From assembly GCA_903893785.1 (NCBI GenBank), contig CAITNQ010000144.1, positions 1 through 39,179 on the forward strand: 39,179 nucleotides of DNA. Reading direction: 5' to 3'. The notes below the pieces were generated by a model. It ran no database searches. It saw only the letters and a list, made by a program, of their open reading frames with translations, and was not told the origin of the DNA. How positions within the stretch are numbered: the stretch's first letter is position 1; every line of letters begins with the position of its first letter. The stretch comes from an uncultured Gemmatimonadota bacterium (GTDB lineage Bacteria; Latescibacterota; UBA2968; UBA8231). Of the stretch, positions 1 to 8,060 are shown piece after piece. Both the position numbers and the translations under genes were made by a program.

Positions 1-227
1 CATGGCGCCGATGCGGTCCAGGGCTGCGCCACGGGGTGCTGGCACCGAAGGACATCGCCTGATGACTGAAGCGGCGGAGCCGTCGCCGCGGTTACCCGCG
101 GTCCATGGGGTCTGCGTCTGGGGCCATGGTGCCGATGCGGTCCAGGGCTGCGCCACGGGGTGCTGGCACCGAAGGACATCGCCTGATGACTGAAGCGGCG
201 GGGCCGTCGCCGCGGTTACCCGCGGTC
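1..227. repeat. 124-bp-period direct repeat covering the 5' end of the Stealth gene
   Basis: Positions 1-103 recur at 125-227 with two differences that I can see (c/t at unit position 6 and a/g at unit position 78). The 21 nt between the copies (104-124) begin CATGGGG. The second copy contains the start codon and first 14 codons of the Stealth gene (MTEAAGPSPRLPAV). The first copy carries the same start as MTEAAEPSPRLPAV, but its frame runs into a stop near 191-193. The array may extend left of the window. Either a real tandem duplication or an assembly effect could explain it. Confidence 0.9.
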
Positions 228-1112
228 GACGTGGTTTACACGTGGGTCAACGGGGATGATCCCGACTATCAGGCCCTTTGCCGACGCTATGCCCGGGATG
301 GCGCCGACCTGAACCCGGAGCGTTTCCGCGACGCGTACACGCTCCTCCGGTACAGCCTGCGTTCGCTTGAGCTCTACGTGCCCTGGGTGCGGCACGTCTA
401 TCTGTTCACGTGTCGGCCGCAGGTACCCGCCTGGCTGAACCGGGACCATCCACGCCTGCGCGTGGTCCACCACGATGAGATAGCCGACCCGGAGTTCCTG
501 CCGACGTTCAACTGCAACGTCATCGAGAGCTACCTGCATCGCATCCCCAATCCGTCTGACTGGCTGCTGTACCTGAACGATGACTTCCTCTTCGGCCGCG
601 CCTCGACGCCGTTGGATTTCTTCGCCCCGGACGGACGCATCCGCGTGTTCGGCACTCTGTTGGGCGAGCGTTTCCCCTTCCGCGTTTACCACGGTCGCTA
701 CAATCGGATTTCCCTAGGCTTCATCGAGCACGCCCCCATCTTGATCCGCAAACCATTCTGGGAAGCGATGCAGCAGACGCGGGTCGCCCAGGTGCAGTCG
801 ACACGGGGCCACCGCTTCCGTGAAGACAGCGATCTGCGCCTGGATTTCCTCTACCGCTATTACCTGTTGGCCTGTCAGCGCCCGTGGACGCAGATCGTGC
901 CGTTCTTCTCTCTCCTGCGCGTCCACCAGTTCCACAAGATCACCAATCACCCGCCGCGGCAGCGGCGGCAGTTGGCTGCCCTGCGCCGCAAACGCCCGAT
1001 CTTCTACTGCCTGAACGACGACCAGCGCCTCAGCCCCAATCGCGAGGTGGTGGCCATGGTCCGTGACCTGCTGGTGGATTGGTATCCGGCGAAGTCCAGT
1101 TTCGAACTCTAG
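186..1112 (+). CDS. Stealth-family sugar-phosphate transferase (capsule/exopolysaccharide type)
   Basis: Stealth proteins transfer hexose-1-phosphate units when phosphodiester-linked surface polysaccharides are built. The 308-residue product shows conserved region 1 as DVVYTWVNG at residues 15-23. Conserved region 2 follows, with LLRYSLRSLELYVPWV around 53-68 and the acidic motif LYLNDDFLFG around 128-137. A region-3-like stretch (REDSDLRLDFLYRYYLL) comes later. I chose the ATG at 186 because the CR1 motif then sits at the usual distance from the N-terminus; an in-frame ATG at 105 would add 27 residues from the upstream repeat. The stop converges on the ABC exporter gene, and both genes use the same CTAG tetranucleotide (1109-1112) for TAG stops. 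The sugar and acceptor are unknown. Confidence 0.85.
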   Translation: MTEAAGPSPRLPAVDVVYTWVNGDDPDYQALCRRYARDGADLNPERFRDAYTLLRYSLRSLELYVPWVRHVYLFTCRPQVPAWLNRDHPRLRVVHHDEIADPEFLPTFNCNVIESYLHRIPNPSDWLLYLNDDFLFGRASTPLDFFAPDGRIRVFGTLLGERFPFRVYHGRYNRISLGFIEHAPILIRKPFWEAMQQTRVAQVQSTRGHRFREDSDLRLDFLYRYYLLACQRPWTQIVPFFSLLRVHQFHKITNHPPRQRRQLAALRRKRPIFYCLNDDQRLSPNREVVAMVRDLLVDWYPAKSSFEL

Positions 1113-2761
1113 CGGGAGCCCGCGGGCGGGGGCGGCCCGCTGTCGCTGCCGACCAGGCGACCGTCGACCAGTTTGAGCACGTGGTCAGCCACGTCGTAGA
1201 AGGTGTCGTCGTGGGTGATGACCACGACTATACGGCCCTGACGCTTCAGATCGGGCAGCAGCTCACGGTAGAAGAACCGCTTGAAGCGGGTGTCCTGGTC
1301 AGCGGCCCATTCGTCGAACACGTACACCGGACGGTCTTCCAGCAGGGCCACCAGCAGCGCCAGGCGCCGCCGCTGTCCCTGGGACACGTTCAAGGTGGAA
1401 AACACGCCGTCGGCGACCGCCACCTTACGGCCCAGCTGCAGGCGCGCCAGCAGTTCATTGGCACGCGCATCGTCGACCTGGTCCTCCAGCCCCAACAGGG
1501 TATCAAACAAGAAAAAGTCGAAGAAAACCGTGGCGAAGAGCTGGCGATAGGCGTCGCGGTTGCCCGCCTCGATGGCCAAGCCATTGACCGTGATGACACC
1601 TGCCTGCGGCGCGTACAGCCCGCACAGCAGCTTGGCGAGCGTGCTCTTGCCGCTGCCGTTACCGCCGGTGATGAACAGCACGGCCGGCCCTTCGATGTAG
1701 AACGATACCGGGCCGAGGTGGAACGGTTCGTCGCCGGCGTTGCCGGCGTGAGCATAGGCGACGGCGTCAAAGCCCAGCGCCAACGGGCCGTCCACCGGCA
1801 GCGCCGGGCTCGGCGTGGCCGAGGCCGGCGCGCTCAGCGCCATGCCGATCTGCTGCAGGCGGCCGGCTGCAGCCCCGAACTGCTGCAGGCTGAAAGCGAA
1901 GCCGATGACCGTAGTCATGGGGCCGAGGCTGAACAGCAGCAGAAGGAGAAAATCCCCCACCTCGGCCCGGGCGATACCGGTCCAGCCGGGCAGCACGAAC
2001 AGCATCAGGGCCAGGACCAGCAGGGCGTACATCTCGCCCCAGCGCTCCACGGCGGCGTCCATCAGCACGGTGCGCAGCGTCAGCTGCTTGAGCCGCTCAC
2101 CGGTGGGCTGCAGGTGCCGTTGCAGCAGGGCCCGTTCCCTGTGCCGATTCTGCAGCAACTCCTTGATGCCGCCCACCAGGGCCCGGAACTGGCGCAGATG
2201 GTCGTCGTGCGCGGCCAGGGCGTGGCGCTGGTAGCGCCGGTACGCAGCCAGGGGCACCACATAGGCCAGAGCTCCCAGGCCCATGCCGGCAACGAACACG
2301 GCGAACAGCTGCGGTGCCTGCCAGGCCATGTACGCGTACAGGCCGATCAGCAGTGCCAGGCGGGTCATCAGCGTCGGCAGGCGCTCCAGCGAGTGGGATA
2401 GCGTGTCAATGACGTGGGTGAACACCGCCAGCAGGCGCGCCTCGCCGATGCCCTCAACCGTTGCCAACGAACTGCCCAGCAGGCGTTGGCCCAGGTCCAG
2501 GCGCAGGTCGAGCATTACCTCCTGGGTCATGCGGGCGACGGCGATGGAGGAGAGGACCCCCAACGCGCCATGGCCGGCCCACAGGGCGAAGAACCCCAGC
2601 ACCCATGTCGGTGGCAGAACCGCGGCCTTGATACTGCGGTGGATCAGCGCCACCAGCCCTGAGGTGCAAGCGCCTCCCAGCAGGCCGGCCGCTACCGCCA
2701 CCGCGAGTAGCACGGTCACCTGGCGCCGGCGCCCCACTATCTGCCGCAGCTGACTCCACAT
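1109..2761 (-). CDS. SyrD/PvdE-type ABC exporter (permease fused to ATPase)
   Basis: This 550-residue half-transporter has an N-terminal membrane domain with hydrophobic segments around residues 15-40, 50-75, 133-172 and 245-292. The C-terminal ATPase has Walker A GGNGSGKS (366-373), an unusual signature VSQGQ (459-463), Walker B VYVFDEWAADQD (479-490) and the H-loop His 517. The DEWAADQD extension is typical of the family annotated as cyclic peptide exporters (SyrD, PvdE). Those members move peptides or siderophore precursors across the inner membrane. The ATG at 2761 lies 16 nt after the alpha-oxoamine synthase stop, so it is the last gene of that operon. No peptide synthetase is visible in the window. 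The cargo may therefore be the lipid-like product of the operon, which is inference. Confidence 0.85.
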   Translation of the reverse strand: MWSQLRQIVGRRRQVTVLLAVAVAAGLLGGACTSGLVALIHRSIKAAVLPPTWVLGFFALWAGHGALGVLSSIAVARMTQEVMLDLRLDLGQRLLGSSLATVEGIGEARLLAVFTHVIDTLSHSLERLPTLMTRLALLIGLYAYMAWQAPQLFAVFVAGMGLGALAYVVPLAAYRRYQRHALAAHDDHLRQFRALVGGIKELLQNRHRERALLQRHLQPTGERLKQLTLRTVLMDAAVERWGEMYALLVLALMLFVLPGWTGIARAEVGDFLLLLLFSLGPMTTVIGFAFSLQQFGAAAGRLQQIGMALSAPASATPSPALPVDGPLALGFDAVAYAHAGNAGDEPFHLGPVSFYIEGPAVLFITGGNGSGKSTLAKLLCGLYAPQAGVITVNGLAIEAGNRDAYRQLFATVFFDFFLFDTLLGLEDQVDDARANELLARLQLGRKVAVADGVFSTLNVSQGQRRRLALLVALLEDRPVYVFDEWAADQDTRFKRFFYRELLPDLKRQGRIVVVITHDDTFYDVADHVLKLVDGRLVGSDSGPPPPAGSR

Positions 2762-2777
2762 GATCGCCGCCTGCCGG

Positions 2778-4319
2778 TCAGAGGCGCGCGAGAAGGTCGG
2801 CGGTGGTCTGCACGGCCGTGCGAATGTCGTCCTCCGAGTGGTCGCAGGACAGGAAGAAACGCAGCCGCGCCTCGCGCTCCGTGACGCCCGGATGAAGGAT
2901 GGGCGACACATGCAGGCCGCTTTCGAGCAGCTGCTGGGCCAGGGCCAGTGTCTTCATCGAGTTGCGCACGATCACTGGCACGATCGCCGAGCCGCCGCTG
3001 CGCCCAGTGTCCAGGCCCCGCTGCCGGGCCAGGTCCAGGAACAGCCGGGAGCGGGCCTGCAGTCTGGCCACGCGCTCGGGCTCGGCCTGCATCTGGCGCA
3101 GTGCTGCCAAGGCCGCGGCGGCGTCGGGCGGCGACATGCCGACGCTGAAGACAAAACCCGGCGCCGCGTAGCGGAGGTAGTAGATGAGCGCCTCGCAGCC
3201 GGCAATGAACCCGCCACAGCTGGCGAAGGTCTTGCTCAGGGTGCCCATCCAGATGTCCACATCGTCCCGAGGCACGGAGAAATGCTCGCCGGCGCCGCCG
3301 CCGGTGGCGCCAATGACGCCCAGGGAATGGGCCTCATCCACCATCAGGAAAGCCCGGTGGCGCTTCTTCACCTCGATGAAACGAGGCAGGTCGGCAATGT
3401 CGCCGTCCATGCTGTACACCGCCTCGATGGCGACCAGCGCCCGTTCGTGGCGGCGACGCTCCCGGCGCAGGAGATCGTCCAGCGCCTGCCAGTCGTTGTG
3501 GGGGAATGTCAGCCAGTGCGCCCCGGAGAGTTGTGCTCCCTGGCGGACGCTGTTGTGCACCGCGGCATCGGTGAGCACCAGGTCGCGGGCACCGAAGAGC
3601 TGCCCAATGGTGGTGACATTGGTCGCGTGGCCGCTGACCAGGGCGAGGGCAGCCGGGGCGCCGATCTGCGCGGCCAGGGCGGCCTCCAGTTCCTGGTGCA
3701 GCGGGCGCTCGCCGGCCACCAGGCGGCTGGCAGAGACCGACGTCCCGTAGGTGTCGATGGCGGCATGGGCGGCCGCCGAGACCGCGGCGTGGCCGCACAG
3801 GCCCAGGTAGTTGTAGCTGCTGAAGTTGATGCAGGTCCGCCCAGCCACCACGGTGCGTGCTCCCGCTACCCCATGGTGAGGGGTGAAGAACGGCACCGGC
3901 AGACCCAGGCGATGCGCCACCGCCATGCGCCGCTGGAGCTGCACATAGCCCGGGAACCGGTCGAAGCGGGCATAGGCCTCGGGCACGTCTTCGGCGTCGG
4001 CTGCGGAGTGCGGGTCGACCTCCCCGTCGACGGCCGTGTTGGCAGGTGCCTGCGGCTGCGAGCTCGCTCCGGCGTCTGTTCCGGCCGATAGCGCGCCTGT
4101 TGGGTCAACGGCAACGTTCGTGGGCTCTGGCGGCTGGGCGCTCGCTTCCGTGTGGGTTCCGGCGGGCTCCTCGGCGTGGGCCCCGGCCGCGGCGTGCATG
4201 ACCGGGTCAGGCACCCGGCGCGCCTTTGCCCCGACCCGGGGTCTGGCGCCGCCGTCTGCCGCTGGCGGGGTTGTCTGCGGGTCGTCAACCACCTGCGCTC
4301 CTCCCCTCTGTCGGGTCAT
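2778..4319 (-). CDS. PLP-dependent alpha-oxoamine synthase (serine palmitoyltransferase-like)
   Basis: The family condenses an acyl thioester with an amino acid to give an alpha-amino ketone; members include serine palmitoyltransferase, BioF, KBL and HemA. The catalytic domain spans about residues 117-513. The Schiff-base lysine is K363 in GTLSKTF, the PLP-binding motif is VDEAHSLGV (D328) and the ring-stacking His is H255 in DAAVHNS. The first ~115 residues are an Ala/Pro/Thr/Glu-rich, probably disordered extension with an internal duplication (58-72 and 84-98). The start overlaps the reductase stop by ATGA. The neighbouring ketosphinganine-reductase-like SDR and ceramide-synthase-like GNAT make serine palmitoyltransferase the best guess, but substrate choice cannot be read from the sequence. 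Confidence 0.85.
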   Translation of the reverse strand: MTRQRGGAQVVDDPQTTPPAADGGARPRVGAKARRVPDPVMHAAAGAHAEEPAGTHTEASAQPPEPTNVAVDPTGALSAGTDAGASSQPQAPANTAVDGEVDPHSAADAEDVPEAYARFDRFPGYVQLQRRMAVAHRLGLPVPFFTPHHGVAGARTVVAGRTCINFSSYNYLGLCGHAAVSAAAHAAIDTYGTSVSASRLVAGERPLHQELEAALAAQIGAPAALALVSGHATNVTTIGQLFGARDLVLTDAAVHNSVRQGAQLSGAHWLTFPHNDWQALDDLLRRERRRHERALVAIEAVYSMDGDIADLPRFIEVKKRHRAFLMVDEAHSLGVIGATGGGAGEHFSVPRDDVDIWMGTLSKTFASCGGFIAGCEALIYYLRYAAPGFVFSVGMSPPDAAAALAALRQMQAEPERVARLQARSRLFLDLARQRGLDTGRSGGSAIVPVIVRNSMKTLALAQQLLESGLHVSPILHPGVTEREARLRFFLSCDHSEDDIRTAVQTTADLLARL

Positions 4320-5107
4320 GCGGGTCGCGGCAGCACCCGGTCGAGCACTGCCTCGGCCCAGGCCGCCGGCAGCCAGCGCTTGAGCAGCAGCAGCTGCGCC
4401 ACCTCGGCGTCGATGGTAATCAGCAGACGTCGGCCCCGACAGCGTCGCAGGATGCGCCTCGCCGCCTCGCCGGCCTCTAGCGGCGGTCGGCGGCCGCTGT
4501 TGGCCCGCATCCAGCCGGGCATGGACCCCGTCTCCTGACGGAACTGAGGTGTGTCGATATCCGGCGGGCAGGTCACGTACACACCCACGCGGCGGTGAAG
4601 GAGCTCGCGTCGCAGGGCCGCAGCCAGGTTGACGATGCCTGCCTTGGCGCCGCAGTAGGCGGCGTAACCCGCTGCTCCCACCAGGCCGAAGCCCGACGCG
4701 ACCAGGAGCACCCGTCCGCCCGAGGGCACCAGCGGGACCAGGGCCCGGGCGGACAGGGCAGTGCCGAGCAAATTCGTCTCGATATCTTCGCGGATCTGCT
4801 CCGCGGTCAGCTCGTGCAGCAGGCCCACGTGGACGACCCCGGCATTGAGGATCAGGAAATCGATGCCCCCATACTGACTCCGCACGCGGTCGGCCACCTC
4901 GTCGAGTTGGGGCGCGGCAGTTACCGAGGCAGCATAACCGGCGGCGGAGTACCCCTGGCGCTGCAGGGCCGCCACCGCTTCCTGCAGGCGCTGGCTCTGG
5001 CGAGCCACCAGCAGCGGCACATAGCCGTCACCCGCCAGGTGTGCGGCCATGGCCCAACCCAGGCCCGACGAACCGCCGGTGATCAGCGCGGTGCGCATTG
5101 CCGTCAT
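4316..5107 (-). CDS. SDR-family reductase resembling 3-ketodihydrosphingosine reductase
   Basis: This is a classical short-chain dehydrogenase of 263 residues. It has the NAD(P)-binding motif TGGSSGLG (10-17), the NAG motif at 88-90 and the catalytic set S138, Y151 and K155 (YCGAK). After the active site it reads CPPDIDTPQF (180-189). This closely follows the PPDTDTPGF segment that I know from eukaryotic 3-ketodihydrosphingosine reductases (KDSR). The C-terminal part (about 230-257) is hydrophobic and could sit at a membrane. The start overlaps the GNAT stop by ATGA and the stop overlaps the next gene, so the operon is translationally coupled. Proposed role: reduction of the 3-keto group made by the alpha-oxoamine synthase. 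Confidence 0.8.
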   Translation of the reverse strand: MTAMRTALITGGSSGLGWAMAAHLAGDGYVPLLVARQSQRLQEAVAALQRQGYSAAGYAASVTAAPQLDEVADRVRSQYGGIDFLILNAGVVHVGLLHELTAEQIREDIETNLLGTALSARALVPLVPSGGRVLLVASGFGLVGAAGYAAYCGAKAGIVNLAAALRRELLHRRVGVYVTCPPDIDTPQFRQETGSMPGWMRANSGRRPPLEAGEAARRILRRCRGRRLLITIDAEVAQLLLLKRWLPAAWAEAVLDRVLPRPA

Positions 5108-6225
5108 GGCTGGCCCAGGGCCTGGCGGTACACGCGGAAGGTGCGGTAGCGCTTGGCGCCAATGCCTTCGACCAGGCCCAACATGGCGGTGTTGGTTTCG
5201 ACGATCTGCGAGCAGTCACAGGCCTCCATGCCCATGGCCATCGCGCCGTCGGTCATGTCCATCACCAGCGCCAGCGGGTAACCCCGACGCCGGTACGGCG
5301 CGCGGAAACCCATGATCAGCACCCGCAGGCCGCGAACCCGGCGCAGATGCCACAACAACCGGAAGAGGCCCCAGGGGAACAGCCGGCCACGGGCCTGCTG
5401 GAGCGCCGGGTTCAGGTCTTTGACGGTCAGGTAGAAGCCCGCGGGCTCGCCGCCTTCGTACACGATCCACGACAGCGTCTTGACGATCGCTAACCGCAGT
5501 TCCTGCTGGCCGTGGCGCCACTGGGCGTCGGTCATGGGCAGGTGCCCCCAGTTACCTTCCCAGGCCTCGTTGAACAGCTCTCGCACCGTGGCCACGCTCT
5601 GTTCCCAGTCCAGGTCAGCCACCCGACGCATGGCCACTCCGGCGCGGGCCCGGATCTGCCGCCGCATCCGTTCGAGTGCCGGTGGGAAGGAGTAGTCGCG
5701 GCCGACCCGGTAGCCGTACCAGTCCACTTCTTTGACCAGCCCTACCCCCTCCAGCAGTCTGGCGTAGTAGGGCGGGTTGTACGGGCACATGACTACCGGG
5801 CTGCTGTCGAAGCCATCGACGAGCAGGCCCACCTCATCGTAGATGGAGAAGCTCAACGGCCCCACCATCTCGGTGCAGCCGTGAGCCGCCAGCCAGTCCC
5901 GTCCGGCGCCAAACAGCGCTGCCGTGGCCTCCGGGTCGTCAAGGGCCTCGAAGAAGCCGAAGAAACCGCGTCCCGGGCCGTAGTGGTTGTCGTGGTGATG
6001 GTTGACGTGCACACTCAGCCGCGCGACGACGCGGCCGGAGCGGCAGGCAGTGAACAGCTGTCGCGTGCCGATCTGGGTGAACGGCCCCGAGCGGATCAGC
6101 TTCACCTGATCGCGTATGAGCGGTTGCACCCAGTGCCGATCACCGCGATACACCTCCTCGGCAAAACGAACAAAGCGGGTGACGGCGCGTCGACTGTCGT
6201 CGACAGGGAGGACCTCAACGGACAT
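5104..6225 (-). CDS. GNAT-fold N-acyltransferase, bacterial ceramide synthase-like
   Basis: The 373-residue protein belongs to the large two-lobed GNAT-like family that includes E. coli YghO and the Caulobacter ceramide synthase bCerS. The recognisable part is VGPLSFSIYDEVGLLVDGFD followed by VMCPYNPPYY (about 121-154). A C-terminal acetyltransferase lobe holds FRAPYRRRGYPLALVMDM and ETNTAMLGLVEGIGAKRYR. The ATG at 6225 has AGGAG about 10 nt upstream. It is the first gene of the overlapping set GNAT-SDR-oxoamine synthase-exporter. The presumed reaction is N-acylation of a sphingoid-type amine. This is inference from family and context; N-acylation of a peptide or amino acid remains possible. 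Confidence 0.75.
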   Translation of the reverse strand: MSVEVLPVDDSRRAVTRFVRFAEEVYRGDRHWVQPLIRDQVKLIRSGPFTQIGTRQLFTACRSGRVVARLSVHVNHHHDNHYGPGRGFFGFFEALDDPEATAALFGAGRDWLAAHGCTEMVGPLSFSIYDEVGLLVDGFDSSPVVMCPYNPPYYARLLEGVGLVKEVDWYGYRVGRDYSFPPALERMRRQIRARAGVAMRRVADLDWEQSVATVRELFNEAWEGNWGHLPMTDAQWRHGQQELRLAIVKTLSWIVYEGGEPAGFYLTVKDLNPALQQARGRLFPWGLFRLLWHLRRVRGLRVLIMGFRAPYRRRGYPLALVMDMTDGAMAMGMEACDCSQIVETNTAMLGLVEGIGAKRYRTFRVYRQALGQP

Positions 6226-6308
6226 GGGTGCGGCTCCTGCCTGCGGTCGTTGGGTGGCATCGCCGGCCCAGCAGCCCAGGTGTCTGGCCCCGGTTGGCGC
6301 CCGGCGGA

Positions 6309-7289
6309 TCAGGTCAACATGCTCGAGGTGTACACCGGGTCATCCTGGCCCAGGATCTGCGTCCAGGGCAGGCCGGGGTTAAAGGCCAAAGATACATCGG
6401 ACAGGCTGGAGCGGTTCTTGACCAGGTACTGGCAGGTCGCCAGCAGCAGGCAATCGAGCACCGCTGACTCGCCTTTGATGTACGGGGTGAAGCGATCACT
6501 CTTGTGCGTGCCGGTGCGACCGGCCCGGGTGTCGGCGGCCGACAGCCTGGGCGCCGAGGGGCAGCAGACCACGTGGCCGCCGAAGCGCGCCCCAGCCCAT
6601 TCGGCGAACTCGACCTCGTCGGTGGCCACGAACAGGCGGTACCGAGCCGGGGTCCGCGCCTCGAGCACTCGCTGAATCTCGGTCTCGAAGAGACTGTAGG
6701 CCGGGCTGACATAAGGGTACAGCTGCTTCTTGTCTGTCCCGCGATAGTGAACGCCGATCACGAACGCGTCGCCGAAATGCTGTTCGCGGAACATGTCCAC
6801 GCGCGCGCGCAGGGCGGGCTCGACGCGAATGTAACGCGCTGTCAACTCGGCGGCGCGCCGCAGGGCCGGCGCCGCGTCAATGGGGTACGGGACACCGGCA
6901 GGCCGCCGCGGCAGAATCTGGCTGGTCCACGACAGGTTCCATCCGTGGGGGCCAAAACGGCGCCAGGCGCGGTTGTAGTGGACCTCGCCGTCCGTTTCGG
7001 AGCCGGCCAGGCACCGCATCCGGGGCGCGAAGTAGTAGGCCCACCAGTTGTCGCCGCGGCTGCGATCCAGGTACAGGTCCGAGTCGAAGCGGACCGTCAC
7101 CCCGGCGGCGCCGCCGTCTTCGGCATAGGCCAGGGCGCCGAGGACGGCGAAGAACTCCGAGAACAGCCCCTGCTGCTTGCTGATCCAGCCCCAGAGTGTG
7201 TCGCGCCGGTTATACACCACCAGGGTCTTGCCCCGCACGTCGGGCTCCAATCCGAAGCCAAACCCCTGCCGTCGGTACGCCGATCCCAT
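6309..7289 (-). CDS. NodZ/alpha-1,6-fucosyltransferase-like glycosyltransferase
   Basis: The product has 326 residues. Its key motif is VIGVHYRGTDK (177-187), the GDP-fucose-site signature HxRRTD/HYRGTD of NodZ and the GT23 fucosyltransferases. The N-terminal half contains GLFSEFFAVLGALAYAE (41-57) and an aromatic patch NWWAYYFAP (81-89), as in NodZ-like proteins of surface-glycan clusters. I chose the ATG at 7289 because GAGG lies about 10 nt upstream. An in-frame ATG at 7334 would add 15 Arg-rich residues without a good ribosome site. It lies 83 nt upstream of the GNAT gene on the same strand and may be transcribed with it. The sugar donor and acceptor are not known. Confidence 0.7.
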   Translation of the reverse strand: MGSAYRRQGFGFGLEPDVRGKTLVVYNRRDTLWGWISKQQGLFSEFFAVLGALAYAEDGGAAGVTVRFDSDLYLDRSRGDNWWAYYFAPRMRCLAGSETDGEVHYNRAWRRFGPHGWNLSWTSQILPRRPAGVPYPIDAAPALRRAAELTARYIRVEPALRARVDMFREQHFGDAFVIGVHYRGTDKKQLYPYVSPAYSLFETEIQRVLEARTPARYRLFVATDEVEFAEWAGARFGGHVVCCPSAPRLSAADTRAGRTGTHKSDRFTPYIKGESAVLDCLLLATCQYLVKNRSSLSDVSLAFNPGLPWTQILGQDDPVYTSSMLT

Positions 7290-7410
7290 AGCGCGTCTGC
7301 CTCGCTGTCTCTGGCTGGGTACTACCGCTGCCATCGTCGGCCGTCGGTGCGGCCGCGGCAGCGCGGCGTGGTGCCCGGGCGGCAGCCCGATAGCCAGGTG
7401 GGTTGGCGGC

Positions 7411-7845
7411 TCACCCGGCCGCGGTGGCAAAATGGCGACGGATGTAGGCGATGGCTTCGCCCAACGACGGCAAGATCTTGGTGCAGTACCGTACCATCCA
7501 AGGAGAGCAGTCGCGGAAGGTGATGGGCGAAAAGGCGACGACGAACTTGCCCAGATCATGGGCCGCGTAGAACACCTCCATGGCGGTGCCGATGGAGGGG
7601 CGGTTGTAGTTCACCAGCAGCAGATCCGCGTCGCGCACATCCTGCAGGTCGAACTCGACGATCTCGTTGGCGCTGTCGAACTCACGATCGCGGAAGTTCC
7701 GCCGCATGGGATCCAGGAGGACGAAGCGGTCGCCCAGTTCGGCGCACGCTAGCTCGCGCCACGTGCGCGCGGTCGTCAGTTGCTCGTCCATGATCGGACC
7801 GCTCAGGTACACGCGCGGTCGCGTTGGTTGCGGCTCGCGGGTCAT
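7411..7845 (-). CDS. Nucleoside 2-deoxyribosyltransferase-like protein
   Basis: This small Rossmann-like protein of 144 residues begins RPRVYLSGPIMDEQ and ends with the signature NYNRPSIGTAMEVFYAAHDL and the strand KFVVAFSP. In nucleoside 2-deoxyribosyltransferases the corresponding Glu in the GTAxE segment (here TAMEV) is the nucleophile that takes the deoxyribose, and D in the DADLLLVNY strand contacts the sugar. The start is well supported by GAGGAGG 5 nt upstream of the ATG. It is spaced 121 nt from the fucosyltransferase gene. Related proteins also act as nucleotide-sugar hydrolases or sensors, so the exact substrate is open. Confidence 0.75.
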   Translation of the reverse strand: MTREPQPTRPRVYLSGPIMDEQLTTARTWRELACAELGDRFVLLDPMRRNFRDREFDSANEIVEFDLQDVRDADLLLVNYNRPSIGTAMEVFYAAHDLGKFVVAFSPITFRDCSPWMVRYCTKILPSLGEAIAYIRRHFATAAG

Positions 7846-7971
7846 CCATACCTCCTCTTCGGGCCGGGCTTGGGCTTGGGCCGCGCCCGCCAGGCGAGAC
7901 CGGGTGCCGCCGGTCGGCGCTGACCCGCCGTGCCCTCGTCGGCCAACCGCGCCACGGGGCCCGGGAATCGG

Positions 7972-8060
7972 GTCGGCTCCCCGCGTTCACGGGCGCGGAG
8001 GACAGGTCCGTGAACCCCATCACGCCGGGACCGTCGGCTCCCAGCGCTCACGGGCGCGGA
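7972..8060. repeat. Direct repeat of the tcdA 3' end (period 61 bp)
   Basis: The 28-bp segment at 7972-7999 (starts GTCGGCTCCC, ends CACGGGCGCGGA) recurs at 8033-8060 with two mismatches. The second copy includes the tcdA stop codon and last codons. The copy at 7972 lies just past the gene, so a piece of the gene end has been duplicated into the intergenic space. Confidence 0.8.
7985..8015 (-). terminator. Hairpin beyond tcdA, possible terminator
   Basis: GTTCACGG at 7985-7992 pairs perfectly with CCGTGAAC at 8008-8015 across a 15-nt loop. It lies about 33 nt past the tcdA stop, at the end of the minus-strand operon that begins at 12478. No U-tract follows, so an intrinsic terminator is only a possibility; it could also be a 3' stabilising hairpin. 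Confidence 0.35.
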
